DNA of 64,000 bases from Phoronis australis. Lineage: Eukaryota; Phoronida; Phoronidae. This document shows, in pieces, positions 46,915 through 58,350 of this stretch; positions within the stretch are counted from its first letter, which is position 1; each line of letters begins with the position of its first letter. A program made the position numbers and the translations under genes. The notes beneath the pieces were generated by a model that searched no databases, was not told the origin of the DNA, and saw only the letters and a list, made by a program, of their open reading frames with translations. Where the stretch lies: assembly GCA_002633005.1 (NCBI GenBank), contig NMRA01000158.1:122229-186228 (forward strand). The letters run 5' to 3'.

Positions 46915-49900
46915 ACTTGTTAAGATATTCCTCGTTGAAGACACGACTAAACTTTTTGTTTGAAAGTTTGATACTGAGTCGCTCGTAGTGTCAAAACAAT
47001 TTTCTTTTTGGGGGTATGCAGCTATGTAGTAAAACACCGAGACACGTAACAAATAAGCAAATTAAAACACTAGCTATATTTCGAGACTGCATGTCTCATA
47101 ATCAGGCAATAAGGGAAATGAACATATAAGTAGTGAAATAAACAGTGAAATACGCGTGACAGCGGGAGGAGGGGCATACAAGCAGAGAGTGTGAATGCAA
47201 CCCACGGCAGGAAGCCTACAACCCTATAGAAACAGATCCAGCGTGCGGTACACTCCTGTGTAGGTATTCACCAAAATCGACAAATTGATAGACCATTACT
47301 TGCCGACTCCCTAGTAAGCTAATCTTTGAGCAAATGGGCAATGTTTCAGTAAACTTTGGTGCACGCTGCAATTGTCAAATTTTCTAACATCCTTTTCGAG
47401 CAGTACAGTGTACCAGCTTATATAAGTCAGTCTGGTTTCGGTGAAATTTGACGTGGGGAAATGAACTTCGGATAATTCTGTCATTTGCCCGCCCCCGGAA
47501 CACTAGTAAGTCTGGTATCCATTTTCTACAGGGGACTTTGAAACATCCCTTTTGACAGTTAACAAGGGGCCCCGTAGCAGCACCTTTAGAACCCATTCAA
47601 AACATGATTCTAATGATATACTTTTCACCAAACTGGAACCTTAGACGTCTTCATTTTCACTCTCGCCAACAGAGGAAATCATAACCGAAGTTAACGTTAC
47701 TTTCACTCTCTGACAATAGAGGAAATTAAACTACAACCGAAGCGCCCAACACGATGTTCCATCTCCTCATTGTGAGGTAATGCTATTTCTCCCCACATTG
47801 CTCCGAATTTCATGACTGCCCATGGTGGAGTTGTAGTGATTTTAACACTGCATCTTTTTGTCAACCAGAGGTTCAAAATCACACCCTAACCACGTGATCT
47901 GCTCGTGTACAGAAAGTGACAATTTCTACAAAAAGTTAGTAGAAGCATGGGTACGCAAGCTGTCTGGGTTTGTATGTAGCAAAGTCCGCATTTCTATGGC
48001 GAGACGGGGCGGGTGCAAAATTGGCGACAACCAGGAGGGATGGTGTTGAAGTGGGGGTGACAGGGAGGAATCTTTGGGAGCACAGGGGCAAAAGTTTGGT
48101 GAAGTCGACTTCGTTAGCGCCTCTCATCCTCCAATAATGTTTACCTTTCAACAGGTCTACGCGGAAAGCGATAAAAGAGGCTCGCCGTAACTTGAAGTGG
48201 CTTCACGTTAATCACCCCTGGTTCTCAATATGAGGGACCCCTGTGTACAGTGAGTAGGCCGCCATGTTGTCAGACCGCCGCGCCACCTATAAGGCTACAA
48301 CGTAACACCCTGGAAGTGATTAAAGCGGCTACAGACCCGTGTTCCGTCATCAAGAGAACACTTAACAATACAAAGTTAGTAACAACTTGTTCCTTGATCA
48401 CACGGGAAATGATTCCTGGGTTTGCAAAGGACGGGCAGTTCGTTACCATGCACGGCTCGTAATGTTATTGTGACACCCCGAAACAAGCCAACTTGTCACC
48501 AGAGACTGATCTCGAGCAATAACCAACCGTCAGTTTTCTCGAAACCATGACATCTCCTAAAATTGGACTACCAGCCGACTATTGCCGGGTCATTGTTGCG
48601 CCGGGTAGGCCCAAATATCATGAGGTTGATTGCTAGTGCCTGCTCCAGCGATCCAACGTGGGCTTCGACGAGCTGGCAATCCGGCTGGTCAGCTCAACAT
48701 CGATGCACGCAGCCTTGCTAATATTTTCGCTTTTAAGATTCATAAATATGGTTTGAAAAACACCTTTACTATCGAAATTGCCTAGTATATAACGAAAATA
48801 TGACACATAGATGTGCCAATTAATTAAATCATGGAATAAATCACAAAGTAGCCTGACGGCATGTGCACTTTTGATCACAGGAAGAAATCTGTGATATATT
48901 TTGATGATTGCACTTGTGATTGTATATTGTTAGTTCATACAGGTTTCATAGTCTTTCTATCTTGCTGAAACAAACAGGCAGATTGGAAGATTTTACCCAT
49001 GAGGAAACCGATGATGTCGGTTCTCTATGAGTCATAATCAAGTGATTACTGTAATGGGCCTGGCTTTTTGGCCTAAACACGCCTGATGTACCGCAAAAGG
49101 CATCAGGTCACCTTTACTCTTTTTTGTGATAGTACGTATTGTGCTTATTGTAGATTACTACCGGAGATATTGCTTCTATTTATTCACTTAGTATTTGTGT
49201 GCATTTTTGTTTATCCCAGTATAATGCATGGGTCAGTCAGTTCAAGTATCCGGGTTTCAGGCACGTCGTCAATATGGCCGGCCGGTCGTAGCTGGGTGGC
49301 AGGCATGTCGGCAAACATCATGTGACCGCTGTCTTCATGTAGTTCTCTGCACACGCTTGTATTTCTGGATATATTTGCCTCATCCATTGCATCACAGGTA
49401 AAAATTGCTTAAAGGGATCCCAAATTTTGAGAACCAGGTCCTTCCACTGAAGGACCCTTTTAGAGGGCTACTGTCGCACTGGGCATAACCTTGTGCCTGA
49501 TTCAAAGGCATTTGACCTGACGTGGACTTCTCGTATACCACAAGATGAAGAACTTGTTGGTAAACGGTTTAGAACATTTTGTTCCCAATTTCAGATGGTA
49601 GGCCCTATTCAACAGTGTCAAATCATCGTTTTTGCACCTGACTACGCGTGCTCAGTAATATGTCAGAGTATATATCCTTTTATTCTAAAGCCTCAAATAA
49701 GGTGTACTAGTTCAAGTACCAACCCCAGTGTTCTGCAACTTTAAAACAGAGGCGGGTTACAGTGTGTCATTTTTTTTCTCCCACATGCTTTTATTGGACC
49801 CATACTGTCGTCATCTGGCTTACAGTCCGCAGCTGTATATCTCTGCTACTCTACTGACTCCTGTGTTGCCAGTGCATGCAAAGTTTACTATGTTTTTGTC

Positions 49901-50173
49901 TGATCCAACCTTGACATTTACTACGCGTAGTTGACGACATTTACATACATACAATAGTTTAAAGGTCATCTAGGTCACATTATCAGTCAATACACGCCTC
50001 GTCCTGTAGTGGAATTATAGCGGCGCTGCTCTGAATGGGGTGGAGTTCAGTAACGCTGAGACCTCGCTGGAAAAGTAAGATTTTGCGGGAGATACTGCGG
50101 CGTATTTTAAAAGAGAACATGTGATTTTGATTAACTTTTTCCAGCTGCGAGACATTTACTGAACTCTACCCTG
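46915..50173. other. Intergenic, no recognised gene
   Basis: Open stretches at 47,384-47,596, 47,858-48,151, 48,250-48,462, 49,086-49,325 and 49,493-49,934 show no domain, signal peptide or paired splice sites. At about 47,078-47,108 the minus strand reads CCTGATTATGAGACATGCAG then TCTCGAAAT, a degraded look-alike of the hammerhead stem II motif. Confidence 0.45.
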
Positions 50174-50179
50174 TTTATT
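50174..50179 (-). terminator. Candidate poly(A) signal for the GWDS precursor gene
   Basis: AATAAA on the minus strand, about 670 bases beyond the stop codon. Nearer ATTAAA variants occur on the minus strand at about 50,630 and 50,247, so the true 3' end is uncertain. Confidence 0.3.
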
Positions 50180-50850
50180 GCAGTGCTGGGCCTACAAGTA
50201 TTGACCTGTGTAAGGATCTTGTAACTGAAGAAGCAACGACGTACTTTTAATATATATATTTTGGAATCGAAACTACACTGAGTTAACATTTCATAACATC
50301 AAAACAACCCCACGTCAATATCAAGCACACACGCACAGAATAAATAAGGAAATAAGTACATAAATAAATAGATAAAAATGCCATACTTGAAAAGTAACCA
50401 TTATCTGTAAATACATCGGCTACTGAAAACGATGACAGGAAATAAATTACGATAACACTGTGAAGTGAAAATGAAAAAGTAAAGGAATTGAAAACACAAA
50501 ACAATAACGTCAATGTTAAATTGAAAAGGTGACAATGAAAGTCTGACAAAAATGGCAACAGCAAATGTTGATACTCTCAAGTACACGAACATTCAATTAC
50601 GTTAATATCACAGTTGCTTTTTGAGCTCATTTAATAATTTACCGATGAAAAACATCTTGGAATGTACGCAACGTAATGTTCGAGAAATATCCCCCAGAAC
50701 ATTACAACACTAAATGCTAAAAAAGTGAGATTAAATCACCATTGTTGTGCAATACCGGAAAAAGGACGCTTCAAATGAGAAGTTGGAAACACCGACCCCG
50801 TGTTCTTGCCAAATGAACGTTAAGTACATGTAGGCCTATAACACAGGCCT

Positions 50851-51765
50851 TTAACCATCGACTTTGTCCGAGCCAACTGAGCTGTCCCAGCCGATTGCGC
50901 TACGTTTCTGCACGTGCTGTTGTGGAACTTTCGACTCGTCGTTAACCCGTTGTGATATACTGTCCCAGCCACGTTTAAATCTGTTTCTTTGGCTGCCTGA
51001 ACTGGGGCTATACCAACCGTCGATACTAACAGGGTGACTGTCCCAACCTCTCTTCACGCGCTTTGCATCATCAGTGGATTCTTGCACTCTATGTAAATGA
51101 AATAAACTGTCCCACCCGCTGATAGGGGAACTGTCCCTACCACGTTTGACTCGGCTGACGCTGTCCCAGCCAGCACTACGTCTAGCTCGGTTTTCACTGT
51201 CCCAGCCTGCGTTACGCCTAGCTCTTTTTTCACTATCCCAGCCAGCGTTACGTCTAGCTCGGCTTTCACTGTCCCAGCCTGCGTTACGCTTAGCTCGTTT
51301 TTCACTGTCCCAGCCTGCGCTACGTCTAGCTCGGTTTTCACTGTCCCAGCCTGCGTTACGCTTAGCTCGGTTTTCACTGTCCCAGCCTGCGTTACGCTTA
51401 GCTCGGTTTTCACTGTCCCAGCCTGCGTTACGCTTAGCTCGGTTTTCACTGTCCCAGCCAGCGTTACGTCTAGCTCGGTTTTCACTGTCCCAGCCAGCGT
51501 TACGTCTTGCGCGGTTTTCACTATCCCAACCAGCGCTACGTTTGACCACTGAGTCCCATCCGCGTTTTACCCGCATATTGGCATCACCTATACCGTCCCA
51601 TCCATGAATTCTGTTCCAACCATCGATACTGCCTCGCTCGTTGTTGTTTCGTTTTACTATGTTCCCAACCCGGTTAAGAGGCGTCGATATCTCCTTCTCG
51701 ACTGGCTTGCATGTCACAGTCGATGCAACCACTAGTAAAAGTAATATCATTTCTTTGATGCCCAT
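50851..51765 (-). CDS. Multi-copy GWDS neuropeptide precursor (304 residues)
   Basis: A single exon, from ATG at 51,765 to a stop ending at 50,851. Residues 1-19 are a signal peptide (MGIKEMILLLLVVASTVTC). A short spacer ending in IVKR and a region with the variants DGWNR and HGWDG follow. RVKRGWDSVVKR (about 65-76) starts the peptide region. Residues 77-208 are eleven tandem 12-residue units of the form NAGWDSENRA plus RR or KR. Four more GWDS peptides follow, separated by KR sites (209-304), the last being SAIGWDSSVGSDKVDG. There are 16 GWDS cores in all. There is no transmembrane segment and no cysteine apart from C19 at the signal end. Dibasic sites bracket each unit, as in neuropeptide precursors cut by prohormone convertases. 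No glycine precedes the dibasic sites, so the peptides should not be amidated. I do not recognise the family. Confidence 0.9.
   Translation of the reverse strand: MGIKEMILLLLVVASTVTCKPVEKEISTPLNRVGNIVKRNNNERGSIDGWNRIHGWDGIGDANMRVKRGWDSVVKRSAGWDSENRARRNAGWDSENRARRNAGWDSENRAKRNAGWDSENRAKRNAGWDSENRAKRNAGWDSENRARRSAGWDSEKRAKRNAGWDSESRARRNAGWDSEKRARRNAGWDSENRARRSAGWDSVSRVKRGRDSSPISGWDSLFHLHRVQESTDDAKRVKRGWDSHPVSIDGWYSPSSGSQRNRFKRGWDSISQRVNDESKVPQQHVQKRSAIGWDSSVGSDKVDG
51142..51537 (-). repeat. Eleven 36-bp tandem repeats encoding NAGWDSENRA-RR/KR
   Basis: Exactly 396 bases, 11 units of 36 bp with no indels. Units differ mainly at N/S in position 1, N/K/S in position 8 (ENRA, EKRA, ESRA) and RR/KR at the cleavage site. 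Unit 11 changes to SAGWDSVSRV. Near-identity at DNA level means recent expansion or gene conversion. It also keeps frames open on the other strand (51,146-51,607) and in a shifted frame (51,054-51,521); these are by-products of the repeat. Confidence 0.95.
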
Positions 51766-51841
51766 CGCAAATTTCGCAAAATGTTTTCTTACTCTTGAGA
51801 TGCCAAGTCAATTTCTGATTTCTTTCGGTCCTGAGTTCCTA

Positions 51842-51849
51842 CTTTTATA
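51842..51849 (-). promoter_or_regulatory. TATA box of the GWDS precursor gene
   Basis: TATAAAAG on the minus strand within CCGTATAAAAGTAGG, 77 bases before the ATG. Initiation would be expected near 51,815-51,820, giving a 5' leader of about 50 bases and no need for an upstream exon. The context of the ATG is TTGCGATGG, with G at +4. Confidence 0.7.
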
Positions 51850-51865
51850 CGGACAGTCTGCTTGA

Positions 51866-54436
51866 AGTAATCTAAAAATAGAAATCTATATTTTATTTCG
51901 GGAAGAACAAGGAAGATATTGACTTCGGTGGTCATCGGAAATCTTGAACACATTCCCTATCCGGTATGTGTATTTCTATTATGAACAAAACCGGGAACTG
52001 GTTTGATCGAAACTACTCCTTGATGACATCACAATTACTATGAGAGCAGGAGCTACAGGACATGCGTACAGGATGCATTGAAAGTATTCAACTCTAAACT
52101 GTGAGTTGTAAGGAAAACAACTCCAGGTACTAGAGACCCGGTTGAATACAACTTCGACTTTTCTAAGTAACTGATTAGTATTTAGTGCGTGAACACTTAA
52201 AAGTTTTTCCTATTATTTTATACTCAACATCTGCCGAATTTTCTTTGTTTCGTTTATATTTAATTGAATGGTTACGATTGGTTAAACTGGACTGAGGATA
52301 CACTTTGATTGGTTGGTTACTGTACTTATATGTCACGCAGTGAGTGTCAGGCGGAATGTGACGAGAGTTATAGGCGTCGTTTTTTGTCTGACGAGTTCAT
52401 TTCTTTAGATAAACAAGTGCGCTTCGCAAATGTCTTGAGCTGAACACAATACAGCTTTGGATATATTGCAAATGAACGTGTGACTTTCCGCAGAAGCTGT
52501 GAAATAACTTGGCGGCAGTCAGTCCACTGTTGTTGTTTTTGTCGTTTTTTTAGTATAAATGACATTTGAAATAGAACCAGGAAAACTCTGTGTGGTCAGG
52601 CACCGGACGTCGATTGTCTAACATGAGGCTAATCAAGCGCTACAGTTTCTCCGAATTCTACCACAGTGCGACGTCATTGCCTAGCCGGCATGTGAACCTG
52701 ATACCCACGGAAATGCAGCTTTATTGGACTATAATGCGAACCTGCTCACTCGTGTATTGTTTTGTTACAATAAAGAAAACTGGACATCATGTCTTGAGAC
52801 GAACGGGGCACTGCAAGGTTCACTGATTTCACTGATGCTCTAAGAATTTCTTACTCAAAGGTTCCAAACATCCAAAACAAAGATTGTATTAGTAATACAC
52901 CGTCATAAAAACAACTTTATTTGAAGACCAAAATTTTCCTGTCCAGCGCCGTTTGAACTACTCCGTATTGACGTATCGGTTACATGTTACGCCCCCTTGC
53001 TGCTTGTTTGTGGTTATTATAAACAAAACGATAGTAATAACAACAACAATAACATTTTATAACAGTAACGATAATAGTGATAACAGTAATAATTATGATA
53101 TTGCTGACTGAAATTATGATGACGTTGATAACTTGTCATAATGTGACAACGGTAAAATAATCAACAGCGATATGTTTTCGCTTTGAGCATAGGTTCACTT
53201 CTTCATTGTCCATATGAAGGGATTTTATTTTAATCTTTTTGATGTCATTAACTACTTTGCTTTATAAAAGTTAATAGGCCCCATGTTGAAACTCGTACGT
53301 TTCCATGAAATTTGATTTTTAAATTTGAACAACACTGCAAATTCGACATAGAATAGTACAAAATTTGAAAAACAAAGAAAATTGATGTTCCTTAGGGACG
53401 ATACTGCAAGTAGTATTTCCGTTTGTTATATTAAGCCATGAAAACACACAGTTTTATAACTGTTCACATTATTGTGCATATTTAAGGCAAACTTATGAAT
53501 TTATGAGCATCATCTGGTGTCGAAATTTAGAACTACCATTCCAAACATTTTAATGTTGTTACTGAAGTCGTAAACAAAAATGTATTACAAAACAGTCAAT
53601 TTCGCCAGAACTTTCATACTTTCTTATTAGAACGTTTTACAATTGGCATTAAATCAATCTGACATCTATCAAGTGTTATTTTGTAAACTCCGAGAATTTT
53701 CATTTAACAAAATTAAAGTTAACCCTAGAGTTGTTTTAGGGCAAAAATCAATTTTACTGTCAAGTTGGATACTAGACATGGAGACTAATTTGTTAAAATC
53801 CATTTTTTGAATTTTTTAATTAAAAATGAAGCGGAAAGAGTTTTTTCATGTCAAAATTTTAAAAACTCTGTTGATGCACGCGCTGTTTGTAAAGGATATC
53901 AGCATAGCTGAGAACATGAGGACTTTCTCAAGTACAAGTGTCATAATGAATAGAACTTTGAGCAATTTCTCAATTTCTGATCCCGTGATTGGAGGCAGTA
54001 CACAACTCCACCTCTTGCTAAATAATGCTGTTCCAGGAGTGCATAAAATCTACTTTTTACAAAAAATGAGCAACTTAAAGTGCGGGGACTATTCGAATAC
54101 CAACTGCTTGAAGATATTTTAGCCACATAAGAAAAATAGAAGCTACAGCCTCCCGTCCGCCCATTACTACTTATACTTTAGAAGTGGCACAATTCAATTC
54201 CAACGTAAAATCGGCCCATCCTAAAACTTTGTGAAGTTCATGCATATAGGACTATAAAAATGTCCAAAATTGGTTAACTTTGGAGCGCCATTTCTCAGAA
54301 ATGGCTCATCATATTCGTATGAAACTTTCAGACAATATGCTTTCTGCTCTGTTAACTAAAAATTGTCAAACGATTGTTATTTACGTGAGATTTTTGAATT
54401 GTTTGTGTACAACATGGCGTTGGCGATACTGCCTCA
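51866..54436. other. Intergenic, no recognised gene
   Basis: AT-rich. 53,030-53,110 is a TAA/CAA/GATAA low-complexity tract. The open frames at 52,368-52,565 (minus), 52,590-52,826 and 53,826-54,122 (plus) have no recognisable family. Confidence 0.45.
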
Positions 54437-54900
54437 TTGATACGTGATTTACAGCAACGATGCTGTGACCTTGATATGCTCAAATGGAGAAACAATATAT
54501 CTTCCCAACCGTTAGATGTTTATAAAATGGTAAAAATTGATTTTGTTATTAAAAAATACTTAACATGTGTACAAAACAGTTCACTTAGAGCTCATTCGTT
54601 GATTAAAGGGGAAGATTTGCTGGTCTTGATAGAGAGGGGAGGACATGTCCCTGACGCAATAGCGAAAGAGTGGGATTAGAAATACACTTTCTTATCGACT
54701 GTAAATTATGTACTGATTTGCGCATACAGTTTTTAATTAGATTCGATAGGGTGGATGAAAGAGAATTCGGGGATCTCCTGCAGACTCATGACCTAAATAA
54801 CTCGAGAAAAATTACTAAATATTCAACCAATGCTGAGAAACGTCGAAATGAGTTTCTTGACATAAATTTAGTTTTATTAAATTTTTGTTTGTTCTGTTAA
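54437..54900 (+). pseudogene. LINE C-terminal fragment
   Basis: Two frames give MLKWRNNISSQPLDVYKMVK, then CVQNSSLRAHSLIKG, then after a frame change FLIDCKLCTDLRIQFL. The layout fits the C-terminal tail of many non-LTR reverse-transcriptase proteins (a W--x--P--TY--FK entry, an LAxFRxG-like block, then HFLxxCxxYxxLR). The zinc-binding cysteines of the tail are partly lost. The lineage is not determined, but it is distinct from the L1-like copies in this window. Confidence 0.55.
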
Positions 54901-55985
54901 CTAAAAAGCTGTTAAGAATTGTTTTCAGAACCACGAACGTTCCAACTGTGCATGAGGAGTCATCAAAAAGTAGAATTTTTAGGATTTTTGCAAAATTTAA
55001 AAGTTGCACGATACGAAAACGATTTAAAAAACTGCAACAGGATTTTGGAAATTTTATCTGGAAAATTTATAACAAATTTAATTTGGTCTTTTTTATACCG
55101 TCGTTTTGATGTGGCTGTACCTTTTTTGTCAATTTTTTTAAGAAGTCATTTACACGTGACCCAATTAGTGACAGATTTATACGAAGTCAAAAATCGAATT
55201 TTGCGGACATTCTACCGTCCGAAAATATATACTTTTACTGCATCAAACTCCATAGTTTTGTAGACATTTTACTAAGGCCCACACTTGTTGATCAGGTCGT
55301 ACAAGACAAAGCAATGAATGAATCAGTTGGGATCAAATGTAGAGCGAGTAATACAGAATTTACGTGATCATATGTCGGGCTACCGCTCTAAGCCCATCTT
55401 GTCGGGTCAGAGGTCAGCGCTGACGTTGTATTTCACTGGGCTGCGATTATTGGCTTATAAATTCGAACAACGTTAGCGAGGAAGTCTCCAAATCGTCTTC
55501 GAGTGTTCGAGGGGCTCTAACTTTGTCTAAATTTGTTGACACCATGCCATGGAGAATTGAAAAACTAAAGCAAGCTTGAATCATGGAAATATATCAATTA
55601 ACCAATTTTATAAATTTTGCTGAATACTGAACGATCTTGAAGACTAGTCGTGAACGTTTGAGACACCGTGTACAATAGGCACTGACTGGTGTACCCCAAG
55701 GCTTTTAGACGACCTGCTGCAACGATACCCGCGTAGGGAAACAATTACCCCCCTGATACGAGGACAATAGTAAAAAATTCCGCGATCAAACTAAGAAAAA
55801 AATCACATAATCTAAAAAAATCGGAAAACTATTCGTCCCCAAGCAGCAAAAATAACGGTTTTCTTATCTATTTTCGGAAAATTCATTTGGCCTTTTGCTG
55901 TATCGTTATTCAGCGAGCATGTTGGCGTCAGTGGTCTACGACAGATCAATGAAAGGCACCGCATTTTTATATGTAAAACCAGTTT
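54901..55985. other. Intergenic, no recognised gene
   Basis: AT-rich. The overlapping open frames at 54,885-55,263 contain a KF--N--VARYEN-type string but no identifiable family, and may continue the LINE remnant. Confidence 0.4.
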
Positions 55986-56143
55986 CAGTGGCGGATTTAG
56001 AGGGGGGTCAAGGGGGCCATGCCCCTCCCTAAAACTTTCCCAGATTCCATTTGGCAATTGGGGGATGCGAATGTCTGACGAGCAAAATCCTGGCTAATAC
56101 TATGCCCTGGCCCCCCTAACCAAAAATTATAGATCCGCCCCTG
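55986..56143. mobile_element. hAT-like MITE, about 158 bp
   Basis: Starts CAGTGGCGGATTTAGAGGGG and ends CTATAGATCCGCCCCTG-like (minus strand CAGGGGCGGATCTATAATTT), a clear terminal inverted repeat with the G-block inside the left end and a CCCCCC block inside the right. AGTTT occurs on both flanks in direct orientation and may be part of the target duplication. The interior is non-coding; the minus open frame at 55,812-56,057 only runs through it. Confidence 0.72.
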
Positions 56144-58350
56144 AGTTTCACCAAAAATTCATGCTTTTATGTAAAAGTTTATAAAACCAAGTTCGCTGAT
56201 TTTGTTACTAACTACAACAGACGCTTGAATGCCGTTAAAAAATTTCAACGTGAAAACAGTAGGATGATTCAGATATACATTCAAGTTTCTGTGCGTATCA
56301 ATAATCTTAAAATACTTCATCAATAAAAGAGTATAAATATTGAATTGTCTATAGAGAAATTGTAACCTCTGTCTCGATCTTTTCCAGCCCTAAATATCCC
56401 ACGCCCGTGGTCTTTAAAGCAAAATTACTGTTTTAAATGGTTTTGTGTTTTTAAGAAATGGCAATGTATCAAACATGAAGTTCATTTGTAATGGTAAAGA
56501 AATTGAAATTTTTCATAAAATTGTGAATTAAACAATGGTGTCAGAATGAGAGTTAGAAAATCTCTCTAATTATTAAGTTTTTGGAACTGTTTTCATAGCG
56601 CAAAAAGTATCTTTCTGCGCGAAAAACTCTAGTTACGTGATAGCCACCAAAACGCTTCGTAGCGCTGTGCCAGCATATACCTAGCAGTACAGAGAGGTCG
56701 CTCGTGTGCCGACAGTTTCCTCCAGTCTTAGAATTATCTCATTTCTACTCACCTACCAGTCCCAACAATATTTTCCGATTAAAGTCTGCTTCTCTCAGCT
56801 ACATTTATATATACCTACGCAATGAATAGGTCATGATTGAAACACCTGTGGTGAAACGCGGAATTCTCGGAACCCTCCGTATAGAAAAAAGTATTACTCT
56901 AGGCTTCCTCCAACTGTGCCCGGGGGCACTTATGACTTGGCCATGATTGTGAGTTATGAAAGAATATGCTGTGTTTCATCAGTTCATTCATTGTGATTAG
57001 TTGTGTTGCAATATGACACAGACGCCATTTTGAGGAAGTGACTTCCAAACCTGTCTAAAAACGTTCGTCACGTCGGACCTGTCGAGACAAAGAAGATATT
57101 CCATAGATATCGGGTATTCAAGTTCCCGCAGAAAACACACCCTTATATAAAACAACATATTACTGTGATTTAAAATGAGTCTTTGTTGGCAACGAAATAT
57201 GTTGCGTCTCAATTTATCTCTAAAGTCCGTGAGATGCGGACGCAACGTGGCTAATTTTTCTAAGTTTTTATTCCAGTATTAGACTCAAACTTTATCAGTT
57301 TTTTCAACTGGATGTCTCAAAATTTTCATGCTTTTAATTTATCCCCAGCTTCACAACTGGTACAGTACACTCGTCACTGTTTTAGTTTTGGATCCTGGCA
57401 AGTGTCAATCCTTGCGCATGTCTGGTCTATGCCTGATAAATGTGCTAATGTATTGTTTAAGCTGCAGAGTGACGTCACAGTATTGGATCCGTTGAATAGT
57501 GTGGAGTCCTGTGACCGAAGAAATAAAAAACTTCATTTTAATATATTTTAGAATTGCAATTGTCACTTGACATTTCAGTGAAATATCGATCACGTCAATT
57601 CGAAGCCCACGGACACGAAATAAATATATTAAGCAAATATGTATACTCAAATAGAACTAATAAAGCTCACACGTGAAACTGGACATCAGGCTTAGTTGTC
57701 ACCCAGTGAGACTGAAAATTAGTCAAAAATTGAAATCTCATAACCACGACTTTGGGAAACGTAAACAGATACACCGATACTATAACGACGTGATAACGTC
57801 TGAGAAATTTTCTGAATGGAGACAATACCTAACACTAAATGCGGGAAAACGGAATAAGATTAAAATTCCTTTGCAATATGAAGATGAAACAGTGCTCTAA
57901 GACGGCGGAAATGAATCTATAAAAAGTATCTTGGTCTTCTCGACAAGTGGATTCGTGTAAATCATAATTGTAATTCTCGTCTTAGCTTCTCAAATATTAA
58001 TAAATACATTGGGAAATAACTTAAGCGAGAATTGATCAGAAATTTTAAAGAAAAATGATGAAATTGTGGGAGAAATATTGACGTGGTCTAGAAGATCATT
58101 AAACACTCTTGGGAGAATAACTGTTCGTAATACCCCGTTCACACTTTGGCTGAAACGGTAGTGTTTTCGCCAGCGATATAGCAGCACAAAACGACAGCTA
58201 TGTGAACGGCTACAACTGTTACATTTGCTTACAGTTTGAGTTACCCCAAAACTAATTGCGTTTTCTCTAGCACTTTTGCAGGCAGGCCATTTGCATCGAA
58301 GAACACGTTGGTGCGTAAGGGCAAGAAGCAACGATTCTTATGGTATGGCC
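56144..58350. other. Intergenic, no recognised gene
   Basis: Open stretches at 56,997-57,245 and 57,405-57,650 (minus) and 57,312-57,551 and 57,673-57,900 (plus). The last is lysine-rich (KISQKLKSHNHDFGKRKQ) and protein-like in composition, but it has no splice sites or family I can name. Confidence 0.4.

Noticed and set aside
51146-51607. 153-codon plus-strand frame and the shifted 155-codon minus-strand frame (51,054-51,521) over the peptide gene
   Set aside because: Both are translations of the 36-bp repeat in wrong frames. Neither has a signal peptide, and only the 304-residue frame has a TATA box, signal peptide and dibasic logic.
54919-55263. 114-codon plus frame after the LINE remnant
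   Set aside because: AT-rich, no domain and overlapping another frame; probably non-coding.
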